DNA from: Paraburkholderia panacisoli
Lineage (GTDB): Bacteria; Pseudomonadota; Gammaproteobacteria; Burkholderiales; Burkholderiaceae
Direction: 5' to 3'
Assembly: GCF_008369935.1 (NCBI RefSeq)
Contig: NZ_VTUZ01000007.1
Coordinates: 186,001 to 250,000, forward strand
DNA length: 64,000 nt
The notes under the pieces were generated by a model that ran no database searches, was not told where the DNA came from, and was given only the letters and a program-made list of their open reading frames with translations. Shown piece after piece: positions 26,724-34,968 of the stretch (position 1 is the stretch's first letter; every line of letters begins with the position of its first letter). The position numbers and the translations under genes were made by a program.

Positions 26724-28583
26724 TCACGCATTCGCGTTGCCGCGCACGTCGAACTCGACTTTCCAGCGTTCGTCGGAACCACGCGGGATGGCTTCCAGTT
26801 CGAGCGTGCCCGCTTCGGTGACGCGCGCATGCAGCTTCACCGGCACGACTTCACCGGCGGTGCGGCCGGCGGCGGGCAGCGTCGCCTGGATTTCATCCAG
26901 CTCCTGCAACTCCTCGGGGCCCCAGTAGTCGAGCAGCGTGCCGACCTGATCCTGACGACGCACCGACGACCCGAAGAAGCGGAAATGCACCGGCTCGCCG
27001 ACCACGAGACCGAACTCCTGCGCCGGCAATTCGGCTTCGGTGCCTTCCTCCATGCCGAACGGCGCGATGCACAGCGCCTGCACAGGCGGTTCGAGCCCGG
27101 GCACGGCCGGCATCGCCGATTCGATTGCGATGTAGTACGCGCGCGCGGTGCCGCCGCGAATCCGCACCCCACGGCCGCGCCGCACGTAACCGTAGTAGGC
27201 CGCGCCGCGCGCGACCGCGAGGTCGAGGTCCGCGCCTTCGAGCAGCCGGGCCGGCGCCGCGCCTTCCGCCGCGAGCCAGTTGTTGAGCGTGCCCATCAGG
27301 CGCTCGACCAGCAGTGCCGACTTGAACACGCCGCCGTTGAACAGCACGGCGGTGGGGTGCAGGAAGCTCGCGCCTTGCGCGCCCCCGTTGCCACCCGCAT
27401 CGCGCAGACCTTCCAGTTCGGCCAGCGCGCCGACCTGACGGCCGAGGAACGCCGCCAGATGACGCGTGATGCCCGCGTCCTGCGCATACGGCAAGCCGAG
27501 CTGCGTCAGGCCGACGCGCGCACGGCTCACCGGGCGCGCCGCGCTGTCCACCTTCGGGAAGAAGCCTTCGAGGATCGTCTGCGTCAGCTCCGCGCGCGTC
27601 AGTTCCGTGCGGATCGAGCCGCCGATCAGCTTCGAGCCGCGGCTCGGCACGACGAGCGGCACGGTGTCGGTGGCGGGATCGCTGAGCAGCGTTTCCTTGG
27701 CCGAGCGGCACGCGTAGGTGAGGGCGCGCAGTTGCCACGCGTCGGCCTGGGTGCCCTCGGCCGCGAGCTTGCGCGCGACCACGTGCGCGAGCGCGAGGTC
27801 CATGTTGTCGCCGCCGAGCAGGATGTGTTCGCCGACCGCGACGCGATGCAGTTCGAGATTGCCTTCGCGCTCGATCACCGCGATCAGCGACAGGTCGGTC
27901 GTGCCGCCGCCCACGTCGACCACGAGGATGATGTCGCCGACCTTGACCTGCTTGCGCCACTGGCCGCCGCTCTTCTGGATCCAGCTATACAGCGCGGCTT
28001 GCGGCTCTTCCAGCAGCGTCATGCGGCCGAGGCCCGCTGCCTCGGCGGCTTCGGCGGTGAGTTCGCGCGCGGCCGGATCGAACGACGCGGGGATCGTCAC
28101 CGTGATGTCCTGCTGGCCGAACGGCGCGTCCGGATGCACGTGGTCCCAGGCTTCGCGCAGGTGCGTCAGATAGCGCACCGAGCTTTCGAGCGGTGACACG
28201 CGCGCGACTTCGGGCGGTGCGTCGTTGGGCAGGATCGCCGCGCGGCGGTCGACGCCCGGATGGCACAGCCAGCTTTTCGCGCTCGACACCAGCCGGATCG
28301 GCGTGGCCGCGCCACGGCTGCGCGCGAATTCGCCGACCGCGAACTCGCGCTGGCCGGTCCACGGCAGGTAGAGGTCGCCCGACGCCAGCTCGTCCGGATG
28401 CGGCAAGTAGAGGAACGAAGGCAGCAGAGCGAGGTTATCGATTGCGCCGGGGCCCGTGAGCTGGGCGATCGGCAGCACGTTCAGGACGGTCTTTTCGCCG
28501 TCGCTCGCGCTGGTGTCCACATAGGACAGCGCGCAGTGCGTGGTGCCCAGGTCGATACCGATGGAATAGCGTGCGTCGCTCAT
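26724..28583 (-). CDS. Hsp70-like (DnaK-related) protein, short
   Basis: A 619-residue Hsp70-fold protein. It has GIDLGTTHCALSYVD at residue 9, VVDVGGGTTDLSLI near 221-234, TIPASFDPAARELTAEAAE near 164, and FNGGVFKSALLVERL in the second lobe. The last 130 residues form a short beta-rich tail and there is no EEVD or helical lid like DnaK. It overlaps the DUF2760 gene by ATGA and the large Hsp70 by GTGA, so the three proteins should be made in fixed ratio. It probably works with its larger partner. It is not the housekeeping DnaK. Confidence 0.9.
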   Translation of the reverse strand: MSDARYSIGIDLGTTHCALSYVDTSASDGEKTVLNVLPIAQLTGPGAIDNLALLPSFLYLPHPDELASGDLYLPWTGQREFAVGEFARSRGAATPIRLVSSAKSWLCHPGVDRRAAILPNDAPPEVARVSPLESSVRYLTHLREAWDHVHPDAPFGQQDITVTIPASFDPAARELTAEAAEAAGLGRMTLLEEPQAALYSWIQKSGGQWRKQVKVGDIILVVDVGGGTTDLSLIAVIEREGNLELHRVAVGEHILLGGDNMDLALAHVVARKLAAEGTQADAWQLRALTYACRSAKETLLSDPATDTVPLVVPSRGSKLIGGSIRTELTRAELTQTILEGFFPKVDSAARPVSRARVGLTQLGLPYAQDAGITRHLAAFLGRQVGALAELEGLRDAGGNGGAQGASFLHPTAVLFNGGVFKSALLVERLMGTLNNWLAAEGAAPARLLEGADLDLAVARGAAYYGYVRRGRGVRIRGGTARAYYIAIESAMPAVPGLEPPVQALCIAPFGMEEGTEAELPAQEFGLVVGEPVHFRFFGSSVRRQDQVGTLLDYWGPEELQELDEIQATLPAAGRTAGEVVPVKLHARVTEAGTLELEAIPRGSDERWKVEFDVRGNANA

Positions 28584-29161
28584 AGTTCCACCTCGGCCGG
28601 TGCGATCACTTTCGCGTTATGGCTGTCCGCGAGCTTCGGCAGACGCACTTCGTCGACGCGCCAGCCGCGATGGCTGATGCTGCCGTTAAACGGCGCGCGG
28701 CCGACGACGTTGCCGGTCAGGCGAACCAGGCTCGCGTCGAAACCATCGGGCAGCGTGACGCGGCTGCCTTCGGCTTCGTCGCGCACCGGACGGATCGTGA
28801 AATGCTCGCGCAGCGTCGCGCGGCAGCCGTCGTGCACGAGGCGCGCGGCCGCGCCGATGTCGGCGTCGCTGTAGTTCCTGATGTCTTCCTCGACGAAATC
28901 GATGAAGCGCGCGTCGCGTTGCAACAGGCCGAGCAGTTGCAGCGCGGCGTCGGGGCTGGCTTCCTTCAGCGTGGGCGCGGGTGCCGGGGCCGGCGCGGCG
29001 ACAGGCGCCGGTGCCGGAGCAGGCGCGGTTGCGGCGCTCGCCGTGCCGCCTTTACGCAGACGCAGCACGTCGGCGGCGAACTGGCCATCGCCGAGAATGC
29101 TGAAAAACGTGCCGACGGCAAGCGAAATCCTGCCGAGGAAGGATGGGTTCGAATCGGTCAT
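28580..29161 (-). CDS. DUF2760-family protein, first gene of Hsp70 operon
   Basis: A 193-residue protein with a short N-terminal helix (FLGRISLAVGTFFSILGDG), a Pro/Ala-rich linker at about residues 45-65 and a globular C-terminal domain (DAALQLLGLLQRDARFIDFV, then LRLTGNVVGRAPFNGSISHRG type pattern). This matches proteins labelled DUF2760 that sit next to Hsp70 pairs. ATG 29161 has AGGAG. Its stop overlaps the next gene start (ATGA). It may be a co-chaperone or adaptor; this is inference from conserved pairing only. Confidence 0.82.
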   Translation of the reverse strand: MTDSNPSFLGRISLAVGTFFSILGDGQFAADVLRLRKGGTASAATAPAPAPAPVAAPAPAPAPTLKEASPDAALQLLGLLQRDARFIDFVEEDIRNYSDADIGAAARLVHDGCRATLREHFTIRPVRDEAEGSRVTLPDGFDASLVRLTGNVVGRAPFNGSISHRGWRVDEVRLPKLADSHNAKVIAPAEVEL

Positions 29162-29533
29162 AAATGCTCCTGAGGTGCTCTGTTCAAGGACGAGCTGTCC
29201 TCGCTGCGTCGCTTGGGACGGGCCGCGCGCTCATGCTGGGCTTGAGCCGGCCGCCGTCGGGCGGATTGGCGAAGGCCGGCGGCCTGCCGGCCGCCGACGC
29301 GTGATCCAGCGCACGCCGCGGTGTTTGCGGCGCGCGCAAAACCCGTATTTTGCCTTGTGGCGAGGCCGAAGCGGGCAAAGCCGCGCATTCTAGCGGGCAA
29401 TCGGGCGAGATTGGCGGGTTGTTGCGGCTTGTGTGAGACGCGGCGGAGGCTGGCAGCGCGATGAGTTGCGTGGCGCGTCGTGACGATTACGCGGCATTAC
29501 ACCGCGGCGCATGAATGAAAGACCTCGCGCCCA
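29162..29533. other. intergenic region with Hsp70-operon promoter
   Basis: No gene seen. TAGAAT on the minus strand (29387-29392) is a possible -10 for the DUF2760-Hsp70 operon, without a good -35. No sigma-32 consensus was evident. The stretch also has G-rich inverted pieces (GGCCGGCGG context near 29270-29300). Confidence 0.4.
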
Positions 29534-30754
29534 TTACGCATTGCCCGAATCGTCGTCTTTAGTTTGCGCTGCACCCCAATTCATCCGGTGACGTTTGACG
29601 GTTTCCGTATGCCGGGCGTCATCTTCCGTGTGCAGATAAAGGCTCGTCGTGTTCAGCGACACATGCCCGAGATTGTCGCGGATGGTGCGCAAATCGACGC
29701 CGCCATCAGCCTGATGTGAACCCGCGGTGTGCCGAAGCCAGTGCGCCGACGCCCGTTCGAGTTCGTCGGCGCGATCGGCGAATTCCGGGCCTCGCGCGCG
29801 CAGCCACGACGCCGCGCCACCGAAGACGCCCTTGATCGCATCGTGGATCGCGGAACGGGACAGGCAGCGGTTTCTGCCCTTGAACGGAATGACGAGCGGC
29901 GTTTCCTCGGACCGGGTGGGCAGGGCGGCGAGACCATTCTGCGTCCGGTAGCTGCGCAGTTCCTGGATCAGCTCGGTCGACACGGGCACGATCCGCTCCT
30001 TGTCGCCTTTGCCCAGCGTTTCCAGCCACCATTGATCCTTGCCATCCGCGCCGAGTCTGCGGAAAAAGCTCCCCATCTGGCCACCAGCGACTTCCGAAAT
30101 TCGCATCCCCTGGAGATAGAACAGCGTGGTCAGCCATCGGTAACGGGCGTAATACGCGCGTTGCACGACGGTTTCCTGCGGCAGCTGTTCGACGAACTGC
30201 TTGACTTCGTCCCACAGCGAGGTCGACAGATAGCGCGTGACCCGCGGCGCCGAACGCTTGGCCCGTTGCCGCAGCAGCGCCATCGGATTGCCGCGCAGGT
30301 ACCCGGCGTTGACGAGCCACGTGAACATCGCGTTCAGGATGATCAGCGCCTGACGCTGGCTGGCCGGCGACAGCGGCCCGTTGAACGGCCGCCAGCGCTC
30401 GTCGCCGCGCGCATATTTGCCGCCGTTGATGGACACCCAGCGGCTGGCCGGCTGCGGATCGGCGAGAAACGACCTGAACACCAGCAGATCCTCGTGCGTC
30501 AGCGACGACAGCGGTTTGCCCAGTTGCACGACGGCCCACAGCAGCAGCCGCTCGGCTTCCTTGCGGTAGTTGTCGAAAGTGGTTTTGGTGTCCGCGTAGT
30601 TCGAGAGCCAGGCGCGCACGGCATCCAGATCGTTGCGGGCCGAGAGCTGCGAGCTTTCGATGGCGCCGCGATTGGTGCCGTCGCGGCCATCGAGGCTATC
30701 CGGAACGGCGAGCGATTCGACGGGCTGCACGGTGGCGAGCTGGGCATTGGACAC
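29534..30754 (-). CDS. tyrosine recombinase (phage integrase family)
   Basis: A 406-residue site-specific recombinase. An N-terminal SAM-like core-binding domain covers about residues 40-165. The catalytic domain has the Arg in GMRISEVAGG, Lys in LGKGDKERIVPV, the HxLRH box (SAHWLRHTAGSH), and GHVSLNTTSLYLH with the tyrosine nucleophile. It is longer than XerC/D (about 300) and has an extra middle segment. It is divergent from a KfrA-like gene; the gap holds two large palindromes. No tRNA, excisionase or phage gene is nearby, so it looks like a resident or plasmid-derived recombinase rather than a prophage integrase. Confidence 0.92.
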   Translation of the reverse strand: MSNAQLATVQPVESLAVPDSLDGRDGTNRGAIESSQLSARNDLDAVRAWLSNYADTKTTFDNYRKEAERLLLWAVVQLGKPLSSLTHEDLLVFRSFLADPQPASRWVSINGGKYARGDERWRPFNGPLSPASQRQALIILNAMFTWLVNAGYLRGNPMALLRQRAKRSAPRVTRYLSTSLWDEVKQFVEQLPQETVVQRAYYARYRWLTTLFYLQGMRISEVAGGQMGSFFRRLGADGKDQWWLETLGKGDKERIVPVSTELIQELRSYRTQNGLAALPTRSEETPLVIPFKGRNRCLSRSAIHDAIKGVFGGAASWLRARGPEFADRADELERASAHWLRHTAGSHQADGGVDLRTIRDNLGHVSLNTTSLYLHTEDDARHTETVKRHRMNWGAAQTKDDDSGNA

Positions 30755-30807
30755 GGTTCAGGCACTCCAGATTGCGAGGAAAACACCAAATGCGACGGCT
30801 ATATATA

Positions 30808-30837
30808 GTACACGACATTATAGTACTAATGTCGTGT
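30808..30837. repeat. perfect 12-bp inverted repeat with 6-bp spacer
   Basis: TACACGACATTA and TAATGTCGTGTA flank TAGTAC. ATAGTAC also occurs twice as a direct repeat (30804, 30819). The element is AT-rich compared with its surroundings. It lies in the recombinase/KfrA-like divergent gap, and could be an operator for the KfrA-like protein or a recombination site. Confidence 0.9.
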
Positions 30838-30864
30838 ATCTGAAAAGAGAATGTAGTGATTTTT

Positions 30865-30896
30865 GGCAGATACGTTGTATTATCAACACATCTGCC
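30865..30896. repeat. 13-bp near-perfect inverted repeat with 6-bp spacer
   Basis: GGCAGATACGTTG and CAACACATCTGCC match at 11 of 13 positions around TATTAT. TATTAT could also be the -10 of the KfrA-like gene, which starts at 30920, so binding here would block transcription. The arms have the same spacing as the 30808 repeat but a different sequence. Confidence 0.85.
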
Positions 30897-30919
30897 CATT
30901 CCGATCCTGTCCGCTCCCC

Positions 30920-31981
30920 ATGACACTCGACTCTGACATTGAAGCCGTCCGCGAACACGCGTCGGACACGCAGGCGTTGTATCGCGAGGTTTGCGCGCTG
31001 ATGTTTTTCCGTTACGGCGAAACCCCGACCGCGAATCGTCTGTATCAACTGGTGCGCAAAGGCAGCATGAGCGCGCCGGCCAAGGCGTTGCGCGATTTCT
31101 GGGTCGAGGTGCGCGAAAAGACGCGGGTCGACGTTGGACGTCCGGACTTGCCGCCCGAAGTCGCAACGGCGGCCGGTGAACTGGCGGCAAATCTCTGGCG
31201 GCTGTCGAATGACGCCGCGACCGCCGCGTGGGATGTGTTCAGGCAGGATGCACAGGCGGAAATCGCCGATGCTCGCCAGCAGGCGCAGCAGTTGGAAGCG
31301 CAACGCAACGACGCGCTGTTGAAAGCCGAACAGGCGGCGAGCACTGCCGCCGCGCTCGGCCAGCAGATCGGCGCGCTCGAAGCGCGCCTCGTCGAGCTGC
31401 AGACCGCGAACGAAATGCTGACCGGGCAACTGGCGGCGTCGAAGGACGAGATCGCGGCGGGAGCCGCCGCGCTCGCTGACGCAAGACGCGATTTCGCCGA
31501 TGAGCTGACCAAGCTGCGCCGATCGCACGATCAGAACGAGCAGCGGCTGGCCGCCGCCGAAAAACGGGCGCTGCTTGAAATCGAGAGCGAGCGGGCGGCG
31601 GCGAATCGCGTGCGCAAGGAGCTTCAGGCCGCCAAGGAACGGATCGCGATGCTGGAGACGGAACATCGCTCGGAACGCGATGCGCTGCGCGACGGGCTCG
31701 CTACTGCGAAGGCTGAGCTGGCCGCGTCGACGGCACGATGTGCGGCGATCGACGCGCAACTGGCGCAGAAGGACGCATTGCTCGCCGAGCGGCTTGCATC
31801 CGTCGAACTGCTTCGGCAACGTCTCGAAACGATGTCACGGCGACTGGAGATAGCGCGGACCGAACCGGCATCGGTGCGCCCTGCTCGCCGTTCCCGCTCG
31901 AAGCCCGAGTCTCAAGGCCGCGCGTCGATTGATTTTTCTCGCGGGCCGTTCGTCAAACGCTCGGCAGACCACAAGCGGTGA
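30920..31981 (+). CDS. KfrA-like DNA-binding coiled-coil protein
   Basis: A 353-residue protein with an N-terminal helical DNA-binding region (about residues 10-105; YGETPTANRLYQLVRKGS, then AKALRDFWVEVREKTRV) that resembles KfrA of plasmid replication regions. A long Ala/Glu/Gln-rich coiled coil covers about 120-320, followed by a basic tail. KfrA proteins bind operator DNA and form fibres that help plasmid partition and autoregulate. ATG 30920 is used; the open frame runs back to TTG 30863, which lies at the second palindrome and is less likely. Its role on this replicon is unknown. Confidence 0.82.
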   Translation: MTLDSDIEAVREHASDTQALYREVCALMFFRYGETPTANRLYQLVRKGSMSAPAKALRDFWVEVREKTRVDVGRPDLPPEVATAAGELAANLWRLSNDAATAAWDVFRQDAQAEIADARQQAQQLEAQRNDALLKAEQAASTAAALGQQIGALEARLVELQTANEMLTGQLAASKDEIAAGAAALADARRDFADELTKLRRSHDQNEQRLAAAEKRALLEIESERAAANRVRKELQAAKERIAMLETEHRSERDALRDGLATAKAELAASTARCAAIDAQLAQKDALLAERLASVELLRQRLETMSRRLEIARTEPASVRPARRSRSKPESQGRASIDFSRGPFVKRSADHKR

Positions 31982-32216
31982 GTTTCGCTGTCGCAATCGG
32001 AAACCAGGGCCGTCAATTGCGCGTCGCCGTAGGTCGGCGTAATTCGCACAAGCCGACAGCGCGGCCGCGACGATCACCGTCACACTACTCGCGATCCGGC
32101 TGCCAGCCTGATTAACTGTGATTCCATTTTCTGACCTATCAGTTAACTGGGCGAAAAAAATCGCTGCAGGCATCAACAGCGCTGTCCGTCCTCATGCGCG
32201 TTCGTTCGCGTTGCGC

Positions 32217-32654
32217 CTACTCCGCAAGAAACTTGTTCAGCAAGCGGCGCAATTCTTCGAATTCGGCTTTCGTGAATTTTTTCAGACGCCGGTTCAGCAC
32301 CGCCGGGGCGATCTGCGGAAGCTGCGCGGCGACCGCTTCGCCCTCCTTCGTCAGCTTCAGGTTGACGACGCGGCGGTCTTCGATGTCGCGCGAGCGCGCC
32401 AGCAAATCCCGCGCTTCCAGCTTGTCGAGCATGCGCGTCATCAGGCCGGTGTCGATGCCGAGGAGCTTCGACAATTCGAACGGCGTGGTGGCGACGCCGC
32501 GCCGCATGGACAGCAGAATGCCCATCTGCTGGCTGGTGATGTCGAGCTCCTTGAGCGCCGCATCCATCTCGGTCACGAGCAGGTTGCGCGCTTTGTTGAT
32601 CGAGAAGCCCACGCTCTGGGTCAGGCTGAAATTGTCGGGCGAGTAGTGGTTCAT
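32217..32654 (-). CDS. MarR-family transcriptional regulator
   Basis: A 145-residue MarR protein with a winged HTH (ITSQQMGILLSM, then FELSKLLGIDTGLMTRMLDKLEA) and the beta-wing RSRDIEDRRVVNLKLT. ATG 32654 has AGGAG 8 bases before. It is divergent from the azoR-cupin operon and probably represses it in response to quinones or other phenolic compounds; this is inferred from gene order. A perfect dyad lies just upstream at 32682. Confidence 0.9.
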   Translation of the reverse strand: MNHYSPDNFSLTQSVGFSINKARNLLVTEMDAALKELDITSQQMGILLSMRRGVATTPFELSKLLGIDTGLMTRMLDKLEARDLLARSRDIEDRRVVNLKLTKEGEAVAAQLPQIAPAVLNRRLKKFTKAEFEELRRLLNKFLAE

Positions 32655-32681
32655 CGCGATCTCCTGGTTGATAAGTGGAAT

Positions 32682-32703
32682 TTTATCTGCAAAGTCAGAT
32701 AAA
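32682..32703. promoter_or_regulatory. MarR operator candidate
   Basis: TTTATCTG-CAAAGT-CAGATAAA is a perfect 8-bp dyad with a 6-bp spacer, 28 bp upstream of the marR start. Length and symmetry fit MarR operators, and the position suits autoregulation. Confidence 0.65.
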
Positions 32704-32876
32704 GTCAAAGATGGATTCCGGCACTTCGGCGTTGTGTTGCATTGCGCGCCCTGTTCCATGGCTCTCAGGCCGCGCTGAAGTGGTCACCTCGAATCAACCA
32801 AAACCGGTCATTTAATAAAGCCAGTCGAGCGTTTAATCTACTTTCAGCCTAAATCACTACCGGAAGGACGGAAATC

Positions 32877-33584
32877 ATGAAGATCATGCACGTCGACGCC
32901 AGCGCGAAACGCGAGCGCTCCAACTCCCGCGCCTTGAGCCGCTATTTTCTGGAACGTCTGCGCGAGGAGCGCGTGGACCTCGAAGTGGATTACCTGGACG
33001 TCACGGTGGATACCCCGCCGCACGTCAGCGAAGCTTTCGCGATTGCGACCTACACGCCCGCGCAGGAACGCACGGCGGCGATGAAGGCGACGCTGGCGTC
33101 GTCGGATGCGCTGTGCCGGCGACTGCTCGCCGCCGACGCGCTGGTGTTCGCGATGCCGATGTACAACTGGTCGATGCCTTCCGCGTTCAAGGCGTTCATC
33201 GATAGCGTCACGCGCACCGGCGTGACCTACGTGAATTCGGACGACGGCCGCGTCGTCGGGCAACTCGTACGGCAGAAGGTGCTGTTCATCACCAGCCGCG
33301 GCGCGGACTTGCGCGCGGGCTCGCCCTACGAGTCGATGGACGCGCTCACGCCGGCGTTAAAGGCGGCGTTCGGGTTCCTCGGCGTCGCCGAGCCCACGTT
33401 CGTCGATGCGCAGCCGCTGCAGTTTGCGAACCCCGAGGCGCGCGCCGAAGCGCTCGAACGGGCGCGCGCGGAACTGGCCGGGGTGGCGGCGAACTGGGCG
33501 AGTCGGGCGAAGCGGATTGCGCACGCCTCCGTCGCGACCACCGTCGATACGCACCATGAAGCCGTCACGCTTTGCCAGGAGTAA
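32877..33584 (+). CDS. azoR: FMN-dependent NADH-azoreductase/quinone reductase
   Basis: A 235-residue flavodoxin-fold enzyme (MKIMHVDASAKRERSNSRAL, with PMYNWSMPSAFKAFIDSVTR and ITSRGADL) typical of AzoR. It reduces azo bonds and quinones with NADH, giving protection from electrophilic quinones. GGAAGGACGG gives a good ribosome-binding site before ATG 32877. The C-terminal 25 residues extend past the usual AzoR length (about 200). The cupin gene follows after 4 bp, with its ribosome-binding site in the azoR end. Confidence 0.92.
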   Translation: MKIMHVDASAKRERSNSRALSRYFLERLREERVDLEVDYLDVTVDTPPHVSEAFAIATYTPAQERTAAMKATLASSDALCRRLLAADALVFAMPMYNWSMPSAFKAFIDSVTRTGVTYVNSDDGRVVGQLVRQKVLFITSRGADLRAGSPYESMDALTPALKAAFGFLGVAEPTFVDAQPLQFANPEARAEALERARAELAGVAANWASRAKRIAHASVATTVDTHHEAVTLCQE

Positions 33585-33588
33585 CGAG

Positions 33589-34020
33589 ATGAACATCCGC
33601 ACCCTTATCGCCGCTGCAACGCTGGCGGGATTGTCGATCATCGGAGCTTCGCAGTGCGCGTTCGCCGCCGACGCCACCGCCGCGCGCGAAACGATCACGC
33701 CGGCTTTCGCGGAAGCGATCGCCAACGTGCCGGGCAAGACGATGACCGCGCTGGTGGTCGACTACGCGCCGGGCGGCAAGTCGCCGTCGCATCGGCATGG
33801 ACAGGCTTTTGTGGTCGGCTACGTGCTGTCGGGGGCGATCCGCAGCCGTGTCAACGATGGCGAGGAACGCGTCTATCACGCGGGCGAATACTGGACCGAG
33901 AAGCCCGGCGTCCATCACACGGTCAGCGAAAACGCGAGCGCCACCGAACCGGCGAAGCTGCTGGCCATCTTCGTCGCGGACACGAAAGACAGGAACCTCG
34001 TGACGTTCGACAAGAAGTGA
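33589..34020 (+). CDS. periplasmic cupin-domain protein
   Basis: A 143-residue secreted cupin. The signal peptide covers about residues 1-27 (ATLAGLSIIGASQCAFAAD). The cupin motif has SPSHRHGQAFVVGYVLSGAI, where H-x-H starts the metal site, and a later histidine pair in EKPGVHHTVS. AGGAG overlaps the azoR stop, so the two genes are co-translated. Single-domain cupins of this kind are often annotated as quercetinase-like or redox stress proteins. The reaction is unknown. Confidence 0.85.
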   Translation: MNIRTLIAAATLAGLSIIGASQCAFAADATAARETITPAFAEAIANVPGKTMTALVVDYAPGGKSPSHRHGQAFVVGYVLSGAIRSRVNDGEERVYHAGEYWTEKPGVHHTVSENASATEPAKLLAIFVADTKDRNLVTFDKK

Positions 34021-34180
34021 TCGCGCGGTGTGGCCGTCACTAGCGGCCACCCAGGCGGCCGGCGCGGACCACGCGTCGGAACTGCGTGCCGGCGTCGTTG
34101 CAGGCGGAGCGAGCCGGCTCGTTGCATACGCGCATGCGGCATGGGCAGCGCACGCGTTCCACGCCCCTGCCCGCTTCACG

Positions 34181-34468
34181 CTAGAACTTCGGATGGCATT
34201 CGAAATTGACTGACGATGCATGCTCGCTCATCGCCTGCACGCCGCTGACGGTTTCCGTCGTCACACTGCTTTGCATGCCGCGACGCTCGCAATAGTCGCG
34301 TGCCTCGTTCACGGCGTGCTCGTGCGCACGCGCCCACGCCATGCGCCCGCCCGTCGCGCTTGCCGCGACCGTATAGGTACCGGGTTGGTCGGTGGCGACG
34401 ACGTCGGTCGTCGATGCGCATCCCGCGAGGCTCGCGCATGCGGCGACCACGGCAATCACGCCGCGCAT
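34181..34468 (-). CDS. small putative lipoprotein
   Basis: A 95-residue protein with a lipoprotein signal (MRGVIAVVAACASLAGCAST; lipobox LAGC, Cys at about residue 17). The mature part has two further Cys (EARDYCERRG and NFECHPKF) that may form a disulfide. No function is known. ATG 34552 would give a longer N-terminus with a better ribosome-binding site (CAGGT), but an n-region of 30 residues would be unusual. It lies convergent to the azoR-cupin operon. Confidence 0.65.
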   Translation of the reverse strand: MRGVIAVVAACASLAGCASTTDVVATDQPGTYTVAASATGGRMAWARAHEHAVNEARDYCERRGMQSSVTTETVSGVQAMSEHASSVNFECHPKF

Positions 34469-34738
34469 GCGCGTGGATAACGCCGCTCGACTGAAGAGTG
34501 TGACGGACGCATCGTCCCGTTCGAGCGTCCGCTCCGAATGATGAATGACCATGTTATTACCTGCACTTTTTGAACCGGTTACTAAGCCGTAATTATCCGC
34601 AATCAAGTGCAAGAGATCAGTCTCTCCACTCGAAAACACTGTTGCGCGCGCTTGAACAATGTTTCGATCGCGGCAGTGCGCAGTGGTTCATATGCTGATC
34701 AGATCGATCTCGTGTCTTCCGATGCATCAGCCGCAGCG

Positions 34739-34912
34739 TCATGGGTTTCCGGCCTCGCATTGCGCGGCCTGCTTCGTCAAGGACGCCATGCCGCGGCACA
34801 GTCCGTGCTGCATCACATCGATTCGTGCGCCCGCCGGCACTACCGCATCCGGCATCCACCAGGCTTTCCCCGCAACCGTTCGCAAACGCCTATCGAAATC
34901 GCGTTCCAGCGT
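34739..34912 (-). pseudogene. possible gene remnant or very small gene
   Basis: The minus strand reads 57 protein-like codons between a TAG and a TGA (RTVAGKAWWMPDAVVPAGAR, then IDVMQHGLCRGMASLTKQAA in the same frame). There is no ATG at a natural start; TTG 34882 would give a 47-residue product. It may be the 3' part of a decayed gene in the 500-bp gap before the MFS permease. No family is named. Nothing else was found between 34469 and 34968. Confidence 0.3.
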
Positions 34913-34968
34913 CTAGCATGTAACGACATCGTTCAAATGAACCGGAACCTGAACCGGAGGAGACATTG

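Noticed and set aside
26295..28196. A 633-codon open frame on the plus strand opposite the Hsp70 genes
   Set aside because: It is antisense to two clear Hsp70 genes and is Arg-rich with no motifs. Long antisense frames are expected in high-GC genes with strong third-position bias.
30808..30896. CRISPR-like repeats in the recombinase gap
   Set aside because: The repeats are two different palindromes, not identical repeats with spacers, and no cas genes are near.
30863..30919. TTG start giving a longer KfrA-like protein
   Set aside because: It would begin at the second palindrome and its probable -10 element; ATG 30920 starts the conserved part.
29534..31981. Prophage or integrative element around the tyrosine recombinase
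   Set aside because: No tRNA attachment site, excisionase, structural phage or conjugation genes are present, and the flanking genes are ordinary.
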